Shown: positions 27,008-36,101, counted from the first letter of the stretch. The stretch: 64,000 nt of DNA from an uncultured Alphaproteobacteria bacterium (GCA_934255405.1 CAKQNT010000003.1:67775-131774); one strand, 5' to 3'. Notes: a model not told the origin generated them from the sequence alone. Program-made: numbers and translations.

Positions 27008-27904
27008 ATGGCTACGGGTTCCGACTTAATTGTAAAGACATCTTCAAACCTGCCTGCTGTCGTTAATGACAACAGCTTGGTTGCCTACATGGAGCAAATA
27101 AAAAAGTTTCCGGTTCTGAGCGAAGAGCAGGAAAAAGAGTTGGTTACCGAGTTTCAGGAAAAAGGCGATATGAACGCCGCCCAAACTTTGGTTACCTCAC
27201 ATTTGCGTTTGGCTGCCAAAATTGCTTTCAATTATCGTCATTACGGACTGCCGTTGTCAGATATTATTTCCGAGGCCAATATCGGACTGATGCAGGCGGT
27301 CAAAAAGTTTGATTTGAGCAAAAAAGTGCGCTTGGCCACTTATGCCATGTGGTGGATTAAAGCGGCTATCAACGACTATATTTTGCGTTCTTGGTCTTTG
27401 GTAAAAATCGGCACTCGCGCCGCTCAAAAAAAACTCTTTTATAATCTTTCCCGCATAAAAGCTCGTTTGGGCGTGTATGATAACAAAGAGCTTGAGCCGG
27501 AAGTTGTCAAAGATATTGCCAAAGAGCTGGTTGTTGATGAGGCAGATGTCAAAGAGATGAACTGTCGTCTGGTTGGCGACAAGTCGCTGAACGTGGCTGT
27601 TTCAGATGAAGATGAAGACGAGCAGATAGATTTTCTGGTTGACCGGACACAGAATATAGAAGAGAGTCTTTCCCGCCGTCAGGAGGCAGGGCAAAAGGCT
27701 AAGATTTTGCAACAGTGTCTTGGCCAGTTGAGCGAGCGCGAACAATACATTATCAGAAACCGAATGCTGACGGAAACTCCGACTACGCTTGAGGAGTTGG
27801 GTAGCAAGTTTAATGTCAGCCGCGAGCGTATTCGCCAGATAGAGAAGAGCGCTTTTGACAAACTGCAATCGCTGGTTTTGGTTGCAATCAAGGCTCAAAA
27901 GTGA
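27008..27904 (+). CDS. rpoH: Heat-shock sigma factor RpoH (sigma-32)
   Basis: The 298-residue group 3 sigma factor directs transcription of heat-shock genes. Region 2 (SHLRLAAKIAFNYRHYGLPL through LATYAMWWIKAAINDYILRSW) leads into the RpoH box QKKLFYNLSRIKARL, which separates sigma-32 from other sigma factors. Region 4.2 (TLEELGSKFNVSRERIRQIE) ends the protein. clpB, a classic RpoH target, lies 3 kb downstream with a promoter-like sequence of sigma-32 type. Confidence 0.95.
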   Translation: MATGSDLIVKTSSNLPAVVNDNSLVAYMEQIKKFPVLSEEQEKELVTEFQEKGDMNAAQTLVTSHLRLAAKIAFNYRHYGLPLSDIISEANIGLMQAVKKFDLSKKVRLATYAMWWIKAAINDYILRSWSLVKIGTRAAQKKLFYNLSRIKARLGVYDNKELEPEVVKDIAKELVVDEADVKEMNCRLVGDKSLNVAVSDEDEDEQIDFLVDRTQNIEESLSRRQEAGQKAKILQQCLGQLSEREQYIIRNRMLTETPTTLEELGSKFNVSRERIRQIEKSAFDKLQSLVLVAIKAQK

Positions 27905-27930
27905 TACACTGATAAAAATGGAGGATGATT

Positions 27931-28116
27931 ATGGCCGTTAGCATCAAAACTGAAAATAGCCGTGCAAAATACCATGACCAAGTTGCCCAAGCTTGGAACC
28001 ATGAAGGTTTTGTCAGCCGTATGAACGGCCGTCTGGAAAAAGTCCGCCAAATGAACAAAAACAATGATAGCACGGTTAATGCTTCCGACGCTAAAAATAA
28101 AATTCACACTATGTAA
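27931..28116 (+). CDS. Small hypothetical protein after rpoH
   Basis: This is a 61-residue basic, hydrophilic protein. The ATG at 27931 is chosen because GGAGG is 6 nt upstream; the earlier ATG at 27925 touches the GGAGG. It lies 26 nt after the rpoH stop and before a clear terminator, so it is probably the last cistron of the rpoH transcript. No domain is recognised. Confidence 0.6.
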   Translation: MAVSIKTENSRAKYHDQVAQAWNHEGFVSRMNGRLEKVRQMNKNNDSTVNASDAKNKIHTM

Positions 28117-28133
28117 ATTAATCTAAAGTTACG

Positions 28134-28160
28134 GCATCTGAAATTATCAGATGCTTTTTT
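28134..28160 (+). terminator. Intrinsic terminator of the rpoH unit
   Basis: GCATCTGA pairs with TCAGATGC, followed by six T residues. Confidence 0.85.
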
Positions 28161-28173
28161 GTATGTATTGCTC

Positions 28174-29022
28174 ATGAACGATAAACATTCAAAATTATTT
28201 GCTTCTGCCGCAGCACGCCTTGCCGCCGCCGGAGTAGAAAGCTCCGATTATGAGTTGCGCCTGTTGTTAGCCGCGGCCATGGGTGTGGATTCGCTATGCT
28301 TAAACGATATTCCAAATGCCGAGCAGACGGCATTGTTTGAACAAATGTTGCAAAAAAGACTGCAACACATGCCGGTTGATAAGATTTTGGGACATCGCGG
28401 TTTTTATAAATATGACTTTAAGGTTAATACAGATGTCTTGTCCCCCCGCCCTGATACCGAAACTTTGCTGGAAGAGGCTCTGGATTGCATCAAAGCCGAT
28501 GGTGCGGCAACGGTCTTGGAGTTGGGAGTGGGATCCGGCTGTATCATAACCTCGTTGTTGGCGGAGACCCCGTCTTTGCAGGGAACCGGAGTCGATATCT
28601 CGGCGCCGGCTCTGCGTGTGGCGCGGCAAAACGCCGATATGTTGGGTGTCATGCCGCGGTTAAAATTGCTGAATGCTTCTTGGTTTGATGCTGATTTTTT
28701 GAGCTTATTCTCGCAGCGGTTTGATATCATCGTTTCTAACCCGCCATATATTCCGAGCGCAGAGATTCCCTCGTTGGAAGAAGATGTCAAAAACTACGAC
28801 CCGCTGCCGGCTCTGGACGGCGGTTCCGATGGCTTGGACAGCTATCGTCGGATTGCTGAGTTAGCGCCGCGTTTGCTTACGGAACAGGGGCGAATTTTGC
28901 TGGAAGTTGGTGAAAATCAGGCGCACGATGTTGCGGCAATATTTGTCGGAGCAGGGCTGAAACTGGCTAAAATCCGCAATGATTTATCCGGCATAGAACG
29001 CTGTGTATCCCTAAAAAAATAA
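28174..29022 (+). CDS. prmC: Peptide chain release factor N5-glutamine methyltransferase
   Basis: PrmC/HemK methylates the Gln of the GGQ motif of release factors RF1 and RF2. The 282-residue protein has the SAM-binding LELGVGSGCIITSLL motif and the signature NPPYIPSAE that holds the target glutamine. The N-terminal helical domain is typical. The ATG at 28174 is used; an in-frame TTG at 28159 overlaps the terminator T run and is unlikely. The prmC-DUF4167 order is common in alphaproteobacteria. Confidence 0.93.
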   Translation: MNDKHSKLFASAAARLAAAGVESSDYELRLLLAAAMGVDSLCLNDIPNAEQTALFEQMLQKRLQHMPVDKILGHRGFYKYDFKVNTDVLSPRPDTETLLEEALDCIKADGAATVLELGVGSGCIITSLLAETPSLQGTGVDISAPALRVARQNADMLGVMPRLKLLNASWFDADFLSLFSQRFDIIVSNPPYIPSAEIPSLEEDVKNYDPLPALDGGSDGLDSYRRIAELAPRLLTEQGRILLEVGENQAHDVAAIFVGAGLKLAKIRNDLSGIERCVSLKK

Positions 29023-29181
29023 TTTGCAATTAAAAAATTATTATGTAATATACCCAATGTTAGCGGCGCTGTGTTTCGTTTTTGTCTGGCGCTGGATATT
29101 TTCATCAAAAACAAAGTTTATTTTAATCTTTTATATTAACCTGCTCCGCGTATGCTGGAGTTGTATTTGTGGTAAAAATTT

Positions 29182-29724
29182 ATGAAAAAAAATAATAAGT
29201 ATCGTTCCAATAACAACAATAATAACACCCATATCTTTTCTTTGAACTATAAGTTTGATAGCACCAGTCCGGCCGGCAAATGCAGTGGCACTGCGTTGGA
29301 CTTGATAAAACGCTACAATGAGCTGGCCAAAGAGTCTCAAGGCAACGGCAACTATGTTGAGGCAGAGGTTTTTCGCCAATATGCCGAACACTATCGCAAA
29401 ATTGTTACCGAGATAAATGAGCGCAAAAATGAAATGAACGATCGCCGATTCCAACAGCAAAATGCCGAACAACCGGCTGTTGAAAGTACTCCGGTTGAAA
29501 CTGCAGAAGTTTCTGCCGCTGCCAGCCAGTCTGAGGTCGCGCAAAATCCTGCTCCGGCAGAGGCTGCTCCTGTTGCAGAAGAGCCTGTTGCTGCTCCCAA
29601 ACGGAGTTTTAAGGTAATCGAAATTCCGGCCGCGGATTCTGAAAAACCGGTTTCCCGCCGTGGTCGTCCGCGTTTGAGTGCTGACCGCAAACCCAAAACC
29701 GAGGCTGCAACTGCCGCACTTTAA
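29182..29724 (+). CDS. DUF4167 family protein
   Basis: The 180-residue protein has an Asn-rich N-terminus, and the core GTALDLIKRYNELAKESQGN followed by YVEAEVFRQYAEHYRKIV is the DUF4167 signature found after prmC in alphaproteobacteria. The second half is a low-complexity Ala/Pro/Glu linker ending in a basic patch (SRRGRPRLSADRKPK). The basic, disordered character suggests RNA or ribosome association (inference). Its function is not established to my knowledge. Confidence 0.85.
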   Translation: MKKNNKYRSNNNNNNTHIFSLNYKFDSTSPAGKCSGTALDLIKRYNELAKESQGNGNYVEAEVFRQYAEHYRKIVTEINERKNEMNDRRFQQQNAEQPAVESTPVETAEVSAAASQSEVAQNPAPAEAAPVAEEPVAAPKRSFKVIEIPAADSEKPVSRRGRPRLSADRKPKTEAATAAL

Positions 29725-29741
29725 TTTTTTCCGAGGCGCAC

Positions 29742-30884
29742 ATGTTTATAATCGCATTTATAATCATCGCAATAGCTTGTTCGGTAATTTCCGTCAAAAC
29801 TTTGGTCGGATATTCCGATATAAATATCGCCAGCAAATTGTTTATTGCCGCATTAGTTATAATCGGGTGGTTTGCCCCGTTGCTGATTTCATGTGCCCAG
29901 CATTTTAATTTTTTGCCGCCTAATCTGTTCAATATATTGTCTTTTACCGGCTATACCTTGTTTGGATTTGGTTTTATTATTTTCTGTTTGCTGATGCTGC
30001 GCGATATTATCTGGTATGGCATCTATTATTCTGCCCGTCTTGCCGGCATTGACAGCTGGTCGCTCAATCCCAAAAATATCAGTGTTCTTGGTTATGCCAA
30101 TATTTTGGTAGTTTTGCTGGGGTTTTCGTTGGGCGGCTATGCTTTGTATGAAGGCGTCAGAATTCCGGATGTCAATTATATCACGGTTACCAGCCCGCTT
30201 CTGAACAAAAACCTGCGTTTAGTGCAGCTTTCTGATACTCATATCAACCGCACCACTCCGCTGACCAGAGTGCGCAAGATTGTAGATTTGGTCAACAACC
30301 TCAGTCCTGATGTCATTCTTTTGACCGGTGATATCGTTGACGACGATTCAACAGTTATTAATGAGCAACTGGCAGTGCTTTCTAACTTGAGCGCGCCTTA
30401 CGGAGTCTATGCCGTTATTGGCAATCATGAATTTATGTATGGCGTATATGCTTGGATGTACCAATACAAGAAACTTGGTTTTAATGTGTTGCTCAATCAG
30501 GGCGAAACCGTAGCAAATAATATTTTTATCTCCGGCATTCCCGATGCGTTTACCGCCATTTCCAGCCCGAATTTAAATATCAACCTTACCAAATCTTTGG
30601 AGGGCAGCCACCCCAAGCAATTCCGTGTTTTGCTCTCTCACACTCCTGAGGTTGTTAACTCTATAAGTAGCTTTAACTACCAGCTGATGCTGGCCGGACA
30701 CACTCACGGCGGACAAATCTTTCCGTTCCATCTGTTTGTCAAAAAAGCCAACCAATATTTGAGCGGTGACTATGAGGTCAACGGCATCAAGCTTCACGTG
30801 TCACCTGGTGCCGGAACATGGGGACCGAGTATGCGTTTGTTGGCTCCTTCCGAAATTGCGGTAATCGACCTTGTAAAAAAATAA
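29742..30884 (+). CDS. Membrane-anchored calcineurin-like metallophosphoesterase
   Basis: The 380-residue protein has four or so N-terminal membrane segments (residues 1-145), then a metallophosphoesterase domain. The metal-binding motifs appear in order: LVQLSDTHI, LLTGDIVDD, VIGNHEFMYG, LLSHTPE and LAGHTHGGQIFP. The layout matches the YaeI/YkuE-type group, where some members act on UDP-diacylglucosamine or other lipids. Lipid A synthesis here already has LpxI, so the substrate is open. It lies 17 nt after the DUF4167 gene. Confidence 0.85.
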   Translation: MFIIAFIIIAIACSVISVKTLVGYSDINIASKLFIAALVIIGWFAPLLISCAQHFNFLPPNLFNILSFTGYTLFGFGFIIFCLLMLRDIIWYGIYYSARLAGIDSWSLNPKNISVLGYANILVVLLGFSLGGYALYEGVRIPDVNYITVTSPLLNKNLRLVQLSDTHINRTTPLTRVRKIVDLVNNLSPDVILLTGDIVDDDSTVINEQLAVLSNLSAPYGVYAVIGNHEFMYGVYAWMYQYKKLGFNVLLNQGETVANNIFISGIPDAFTAISSPNLNINLTKSLEGSHPKQFRVLLSHTPEVVNSISSFNYQLMLAGHTHGGQIFPFHLFVKKANQYLSGDYEVNGIKLHVSPGAGTWGPSMRLLAPSEIAVIDLVKK

Positions 30885-30893
30885 CTTCATTGT

Positions 30894-30924
30894 CTTGATT
30901 TTATCTTCTTGAGTATCCTATATT
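30894..30924 (+). promoter_or_regulatory. Candidate heat-shock promoter of clpB
   Basis: CTTGATT, a 16-nt spacer and CCTATATT resemble the sigma-32 pattern CTTGAAA...CCCATNT. It lies 21 nt before the clpB ATG. A sigma-70 reading (TTGATT/TATATT, spacer 18) is also possible. Confidence 0.45.
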
Positions 30925-30945
30925 AAAAACAGGGAGATGAAAACT

Positions 30946-33555
30946 ATGGATTTTGAAAAACTTACTGCTAAATCAAAAGATATTATAGAACAAGTGATTA
31001 AACTGGCGGCTGCGCACAAAAACCAGTACATCACGCCGTTGCATCTGTTAAAAGTGCTGTTGGATGAAAAAGACGGCACTATTATGAATCTTATCCTCAA
31101 ATCCGGCGGCAGCACCACCGCAATCAGGGACAAGTTGGAAACCGCGTTTGCCAAACTTCCGCAAGTTGCCGGTTCGTCAGTGCAGAGTCTGATGAGTCAA
31201 GACTTTACGTCGGTTATGATGGCGGCAGAAAATCTTGCCGATAAGGCCAATGACCAATATGTTACGGTAGAGCGTTTATTGCAGGCTCTGAGTGTCACTG
31301 CCGGCAATGATGCTTATGATATTTTGCTTTCCTCCGGTGTCAATGCCGCCAAACTCAATCAGGCGATTAACGAATATCGCAAAGGACGCTTGGCTGATAG
31401 CGAGACTGCCGAAGATAATTTTGAGGCACTCAAAAAATTCACTATTGATATTACTCAAAAAGCCAAAGAAGGCAAACTTGATCCGGTTATCGGCCGTGAG
31501 CACGAAATTCGCCGCACCATTCAGGTGTTGTCCCGCCGCACCAAAAACAATCCGGTGCTGATAGGCGAACCCGGTGTGGGCAAAACCGCCATTGTAGAAG
31601 GTTTGGCTATGCGCATTGTCAACAATGATGTTCCGGAAAGTCTGCGCGGCAAGCGGCTGTTGTCGTTGGACTTGGGCGCTTTGATTGCCGGCGCTAAGTT
31701 TCGTGGCGAGTTTGAGGAGCGTCTCAAAGCTGTGCTCAAAGATGTAGAGGCATCTGAAGGCGGCATTATCTTGTTTATTGATGAAATGCATACGTTGGTC
31801 GGCGCCGGCGCCTCTGAGGGCTCAATGGATGCCTCCAACCTGCTCAAACCGGCTTTGGCACGTGGTGAGTTGCACTGCCTCGGAGCTACAACACTAAACG
31901 AATATAAGAAATATGTAGAAAAAGATGCGGCTCTGGCACGGCGTTTTCAGGCTGTTTATGTCGGCGAGCCAAATGTTGAGGAAACAATTTCCATCTTGCG
32001 TGGCATTAAGGAGAAATTTGAACTCCACCATGGTGTTAAAATTTCTGACGGCGCTTTGATTGCCGCAGCAACTTTGTCCAATCGCTATATCAGTGACCGT
32101 TTTCTGCCCGACAAGGCTATTGACCTAATGGATGAGGCTGCAAGTTCATTGCGTATGGCCATCGATTCCAAACCTGAAGAATTAGATGAGTTAGATCGCC
32201 GCATTTTACAGCTCAAAATTGAACGCGAGGGCATCAAGAAAGAGACCGACCCCAAATCTAAGGAGCGCTGTGAGCTGATTGCCTATGAGATTTCCGGATT
32301 GGAGGCCAAGGCCAAAACTCTGGAAGACAAATGGCGCGAAGAAAAACAGGGTTTGGCAGATTTTACCGGACTTAAAGATCAGCTCGACAAGGCCAGAATA
32401 GAGGTTGAAATTGCCAAACGCGAAGGCAGATTTGAGCGCGCCGGCGAGCTGCAATACAGCGTTATTCCCGAATTGGAGCGCAAGATTAATGCCGCCGAAG
32501 AAAAAGCCAAAGAGCACAAAAACAGTTTTTCAGAAACGGTTACTGAAGAAAACATCGCCAATGTCGTCTCCAAATGGACAGGTATTCCGGTTGACAAAAT
32601 GCTGGAAGGCGAGCGCGAAAAGCTGCTACACATGGAAGACTTCTTGTCTAAAAGGGTTATCGGCCAAAAAGAGGCTATTGCCGCGGTGTCTAATGCGGTG
32701 CGTCGTTCTCGTGCCGGTATTTCCGATGCCCGCCAACCGATTGGCTCGTTTTTATTCTTGGGGCCGACCGGTGTGGGCAAGACCGAACTAAGCAAGGCTT
32801 TGGCAGAGTTTCTGTTTAATGACGAGACCGCCATGTTGCGTGTAGATATGTCGGAATATATGGAGAAACACGCGGTTGCCCGTCTGATTGGTTCGCCTCC
32901 GGGGTACGTTGGCTATGATGAGGGCGGATATTTAACCGAGGCTGTGCGCCGTCGTCCATATCAGGTGATTTTGTTTGATGAGGTTGAAAAGGCTCATCCT
33001 GATGTCTTCAATATCTTGTTACAAGTGCTTGATGACGGCCGTTTGACTGATGGCAAAGGCCGCACGGTAGATTTCAAGAACACCATTATCATTATGACAT
33101 CTAACCTCGGATCGGAGATATTGTCCAGCGCAACCGGTGCCGATGATGGCAAACAAATCCGCGCTAAGGTTATGGAAATTGTTAAAGCCTCGTTCCGTCC
33201 GGAATTTATCAACCGTATTGACGAGATTACAATTTTCCACAAACTGGACAAGAGCAATATCAAAGACATTGCTCAAATTCAGATTGCCAATATTGAAAAA
33301 CGCTTGGCTGACCGCAATATTCATCTTAAGGTCACCGAACCGGCGTTTATCTGGATTGTCAACAATGGTTATGATCCGACTTATGGTGCCCGTCCGCTTA
33401 AAAGGCTTTTGAAAAACCAGATAGAAAACAAACTGGCGCTCAAAATCCTTGATGGCGAAATTGGCGATAATGATACCGCCAGTATCATTGTCAGCAATGG
33501 TGCTTTGGATATTGTAAGAGATAAAAAAGCTAGTGGCGCAGGCAAGCACGTCTAG
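30946..33555 (+). CDS. clpB: Disaggregase chaperone ClpB
   Basis: This Hsp100 ATPase dissolves protein aggregates together with DnaK. The ATG at 30946 gives the usual MDFEKLTAKSKD start, with GGGAG 9 nt upstream. An N-terminal Clp domain (1-150) precedes AAA-1 with Walker A GEPGVGKTAIVEG. The coiled-coil M domain (about 400-525) distinguishes ClpB from ClpA/C. AAA-2 has Walker A GPTGVGKTELSKA and the pore loop GSPPGYVGYDEGG. At 869 residues it has family length. Confidence 0.97.
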   Translation: MDFEKLTAKSKDIIEQVIKLAAAHKNQYITPLHLLKVLLDEKDGTIMNLILKSGGSTTAIRDKLETAFAKLPQVAGSSVQSLMSQDFTSVMMAAENLADKANDQYVTVERLLQALSVTAGNDAYDILLSSGVNAAKLNQAINEYRKGRLADSETAEDNFEALKKFTIDITQKAKEGKLDPVIGREHEIRRTIQVLSRRTKNNPVLIGEPGVGKTAIVEGLAMRIVNNDVPESLRGKRLLSLDLGALIAGAKFRGEFEERLKAVLKDVEASEGGIILFIDEMHTLVGAGASEGSMDASNLLKPALARGELHCLGATTLNEYKKYVEKDAALARRFQAVYVGEPNVEETISILRGIKEKFELHHGVKISDGALIAAATLSNRYISDRFLPDKAIDLMDEAASSLRMAIDSKPEELDELDRRILQLKIEREGIKKETDPKSKERCELIAYEISGLEAKAKTLEDKWREEKQGLADFTGLKDQLDKARIEVEIAKREGRFERAGELQYSVIPELERKINAAEEKAKEHKNSFSETVTEENIANVVSKWTGIPVDKMLEGEREKLLHMEDFLSKRVIGQKEAIAAVSNAVRRSRAGISDARQPIGSFLFLGPTGVGKTELSKALAEFLFNDETAMLRVDMSEYMEKHAVARLIGSPPGYVGYDEGGYLTEAVRRRPYQVILFDEVEKAHPDVFNILLQVLDDGRLTDGKGRTVDFKNTIIIMTSNLGSEILSSATGADDGKQIRAKVMEIVKASFRPEFINRIDEITIFHKLDKSNIKDIAQIQIANIEKRLADRNIHLKVTEPAFIWIVNNGYDPTYGARPLKRLLKNQIENKLALKILDGEIGDNDTASIIVSNGALDIVRDKKASGAGKHV

Positions 33556-33688
33556 CTGGTGACTAATACAGATTTGTCGGGCTGGCAAAATGCTCATGTA
33601 CTACTAATGTACACTCCGCTTTCGCCACCCTAAAATCTTATTATTCACGCACGCTATCCAAGCTTGCTCAAAATCGTGCAATATAAAG

Positions 33689-33727
33689 AGCTGAAAATTC
33701 ATTTTTGAATTTTCAGCTTTTGTTTTT
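33689..33727 (+). terminator. Intrinsic terminator downstream of clpB
   Basis: AGCTGAAAATTC pairs perfectly with GAATTTTCAGCT, followed by TTTTGTTTTTG. It is 130 nt after the clpB stop. The gap 33556-33970 also holds repeats A2 and B2; the part before the terminator shows only a small GTAC-flanked inverted repeat. Confidence 0.85.
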
Positions 33728-33787
33728 GTAGCTTTATAACTCATTGTTTTTTTATAAATATCATCTTTAAAATGGCACTATCGAGCA

Positions 33788-33824
33788 CCTTCCCCTTGAC
33801 GGGGGAAGATTTAGATGGGGGTGG
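33788..33824. repeat. GC-rich palindromic repeat, family A copy 2
   Basis: CTTCCCCTTGACGGGGGAAG hairpin followed by ATTTAGATGGGGGTG. It lies upstream of the flagellin gene. Confidence 0.85.
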
Positions 33825-33832
33825 CTAACAGA

Positions 33833-33868
33833 AAAGAGCAATCCATCTTTATCTCAAGGTAAAAAATA
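33833..33868. repeat. Family B repeat fragment, copy 2
   Basis: AGAGCAATCCATCTTTATCTCAAGGTAAAA corresponds to the left half of the copy at 13342-13440. The right arm is missing, so it is a decayed or truncated copy. Confidence 0.65.
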
Positions 33869-33970
33869 ACCTGTCAATAGTTGTTGAAAACTAAGCGTTA
33901 GCACTGGAAAAAGCGGTCTTTAGGTGCTATTTAATTTTTGAGAAAGTGTGACAAAAGGAGTAAAGAGAGT

Positions 33971-36037
33971 ATGACCGGAAAGATAAGTTTAACTGCGAGT
34001 ATGCGCAGTAACTTATTGAGCCTGCAGAACATCAGCAGGCAGGTTAGCTCTACCCAAAATAAACTCGCCATCGGCAACAAAGTAAATTCCGCCATCGACA
34101 ATCCCAGTTCATATTACACCGCGCGCAGTCTCACAAATAGAGCCAATGACTTAGATTCCCTGCTTGACTCAATGGGGCAGGCGGTGAGTACCATCAAAAC
34201 CGCTTCAACTGCAATCAGCACCGCCGCAGATTTGATTGAGCAAATGAGCTCAATTGCCCAATCTGCCAGCGAGGTAATGGGCGGCGAGGTGCACAAAATT
34301 GATTCCACGATGAGCACGCTGGAAATCCAGCAAATCTTAAACCAAGGCGGAATAGTCTCGTTACAAGATGACATCACCCTTACCGACACCTTGAACATCA
34401 ACATTGCCGGCACCACCATAGTTGGCAACGGGCACAGTATTACCTATGCCGGCAGTTATGGCTTTAGCGACCCGACAATAAACGGCAAATTGGTTAACAA
34501 AGTCGGAGATAGCGCCTTAAACATCGTTGCAGATGTCAAGATAAGCGGACTAACCATAAATTATTCCAACAGCGCGGCGCAGGGCGCGGCTATCAGCATC
34601 GCCGGCGCTAAAGCGGACATAGACAATATTACTATAAACGGTACCACAACCGCCAATCGGTTGTACGGCATTCAAGTTTTGAATGGCGGCAAGTTAAGCC
34701 TTGATACAACAAAGAATATCAATTTGGGCGGCGATTATAGTCAAAAACTGGTCAACGGCAATCCCAATCTTTGGGCGGGCAAATATAATACCGATATGAT
34801 AGTAAATCAGATTGGCGATGATGGCGCAGCAGCAGCCGCCTGCAAAAACTACACTCCAGACGCCTCACTCACTAATGACGCCGATTTTGGCAAAGGGCAA
34901 TGGTATTTGCCGAGTATCGGCGAGCTAACCGATATGTATGGCTATGATTACAGTGCTATGGACATGACGACGGGAGGCGGCACTAGCGGTGCCATAGGCG
35001 ACAATAAAGCCAAAATTAATGCGGCACTTAACGCTTTACAGGATAAAGGTGTTGAGGCTAAGGCATTAACCAATTCTTGGTATTGGTCGTCTTCTGAGAG
35101 TACTCATAACGATCCTTGGGCTCTCTATCCAAGCCATGGTAATCGTACTTACGGCAATAAGTCTCTTATCGGTTGCATTAGGCCGTGTCAGTTTTTAGAA
35201 AATTGCTTGAACACAGCCACCAATTCAACGCCAAAAATCGGTGATGTGATGTATGCCGATAAAACTTGGGGCTCGGCCGAGGATTATGACGGGAGCAAAA
35301 AAGCGGTAGGTATCATCACTAATATAAGTGAAGATGGCTCCTCAGCGACAATTGTTGCCCTCAAGGACATTGGTACCAGCAAATGGCAAACTAGCGGCTA
35401 TAAGGACGATCAGGGCAATTACCATGCTACCGATATCACAGGTATTAATGAATATTATTACTCAACGCAATCACGATTCTTATCTCATGCGATGAATAGC
35501 CGTGGTGATATCGCCGTCAGTAATCGTGAGGTTGAGGCGCTGGACGTATCAACGAGTTCATACGCTAAGCAATATACTACTGCTCTCAACGCTTATGACC
35601 AGCTGATTTCCGATAGCAATTATCAGGGAATAAATCTGATTAAAGGCGATAGCTTAAAAGTTACGTTTAATGAAAACGGCAACCACGCTTATGAGATTAA
35701 GGGCACGGATATAAGTTCTGCGGCATTAGGTTTAGATGCCGCGCAGTGGGAGACTCTAAGCGACATCAAAGCCAGCATTGAACAATTAAAATCGGCAGTA
35801 TCAACGTTGCGCAAAGTTGATAGCGAATTAGGTAATAACTACAGCATAATCCAAACCCGACAGGACTTTACCGAGAGTCTGATAAATATCCTCACCGAGG
35901 GTGCGGATAAATTAACTTTAGCTGATATGAACGAAGAATCCGCCAATATGCTGGCATTGCAAACAAGACAACAGCTGGCGATAAATTCCCTCTCATTAGC
36001 TAGTCAAGCCGCACAGGCGGTGATGAAACTCTTTTAA
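33971..36037 (+). CDS. Flagellin with inserted beta-rich and DUF1566-like DGR-target domains
   Basis: The start is ATG 33971, with AAAAGGAG 10 nt upstream. The same ATG context recurs at 63984. In the 688-residue protein, residues 1-100 are a flagellin N-terminal helical domain (SLLSLQNISRQ-like, NKLAIGNKVNSAIDNPSSYY). The C-terminal part (about 515-688) is a flagellin C-terminal domain (ANMLALQTRQQLAINSLSLA...AVMKLF). Between them lie a beta-strand-rich, beta-helix-like stretch (about 120-250), a DUF1566-like domain (WYLPSIGELTDMYG near 310, YWSSSE at 371) and the GDVMYADKTWGS domain shared with the other targets. D0/D1 helices polymerise in the filament core, so the insert should face outwards. 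No other flagellar genes are in the window. The insert replaces the usual D2/D3 domains. Confidence 0.9.
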   Translation: MTGKISLTASMRSNLLSLQNISRQVSSTQNKLAIGNKVNSAIDNPSSYYTARSLTNRANDLDSLLDSMGQAVSTIKTASTAISTAADLIEQMSSIAQSASEVMGGEVHKIDSTMSTLEIQQILNQGGIVSLQDDITLTDTLNINIAGTTIVGNGHSITYAGSYGFSDPTINGKLVNKVGDSALNIVADVKISGLTINYSNSAAQGAAISIAGAKADIDNITINGTTTANRLYGIQVLNGGKLSLDTTKNINLGGDYSQKLVNGNPNLWAGKYNTDMIVNQIGDDGAAAAACKNYTPDASLTNDADFGKGQWYLPSIGELTDMYGYDYSAMDMTTGGGTSGAIGDNKAKINAALNALQDKGVEAKALTNSWYWSSSESTHNDPWALYPSHGNRTYGNKSLIGCIRPCQFLENCLNTATNSTPKIGDVMYADKTWGSAEDYDGSKKAVGIITNISEDGSSATIVALKDIGTSKWQTSGYKDDQGNYHATDITGINEYYYSTQSRFLSHAMNSRGDIAVSNREVEALDVSTSSYAKQYTTALNAYDQLISDSNYQGINLIKGDSLKVTFNENGNHAYEIKGTDISSAALGLDAAQWETLSDIKASIEQLKSAVSTLRKVDSELGNNYSIIQTRQDFTESLINILTEGADKLTLADMNEESANMLALQTRQQLAINSLSLASQAAQAVMKLF
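35081..35205 (+). repeat. VR4, DGR variable-repeat-like segment in flagellin
   Basis: Of the four VR-like segments this is closest to the TR at 61729-61846. The 16 nt TGGTCGTCTTCTGAGA are identical, there are no indels, and the 3' end keeps AGGCC.TG.CAG. Over 32 codons about 19 of 40 TR adenines are changed against about 13 of 56 other bases (by eye). This is A-biased but not A-exclusive. Encoded residues at TR Asn codons include Ser, Thr, His, Asp, Tyr, Gly and Leu. Confidence 0.75.
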
Positions 36038-36045
36038 AATTTAAT

Positions 36046-36085
36046 GCCATATAAGTCTTCCCCGTCAAGGGGGAGGACTTATTGG
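36046..36085. repeat. GC-rich palindromic repeat, family A copy 3
   Basis: GCCATATAAGTCTTCCCCGTCAAGGGGGAGGACTTAT is a long palindrome just after the flagellin stop. It carries the inverted core CCCGTCAAGGGGGA and may also act as a terminator. Together with the copy at 33788 it brackets the flagellin gene. Confidence 0.8.
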
Positions 36086-36101
36086 GATTAAATTTTTAAA
36101 C

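Noticed and set aside
33938..33970. Upstream start for the flagellin adding 11 residues
   Set aside because: The added peptide is highly charged and unlike flagellin N-termini. The AAAAGGAG site and the conserved repeat of this region at 63952-64000 support ATG 33971.
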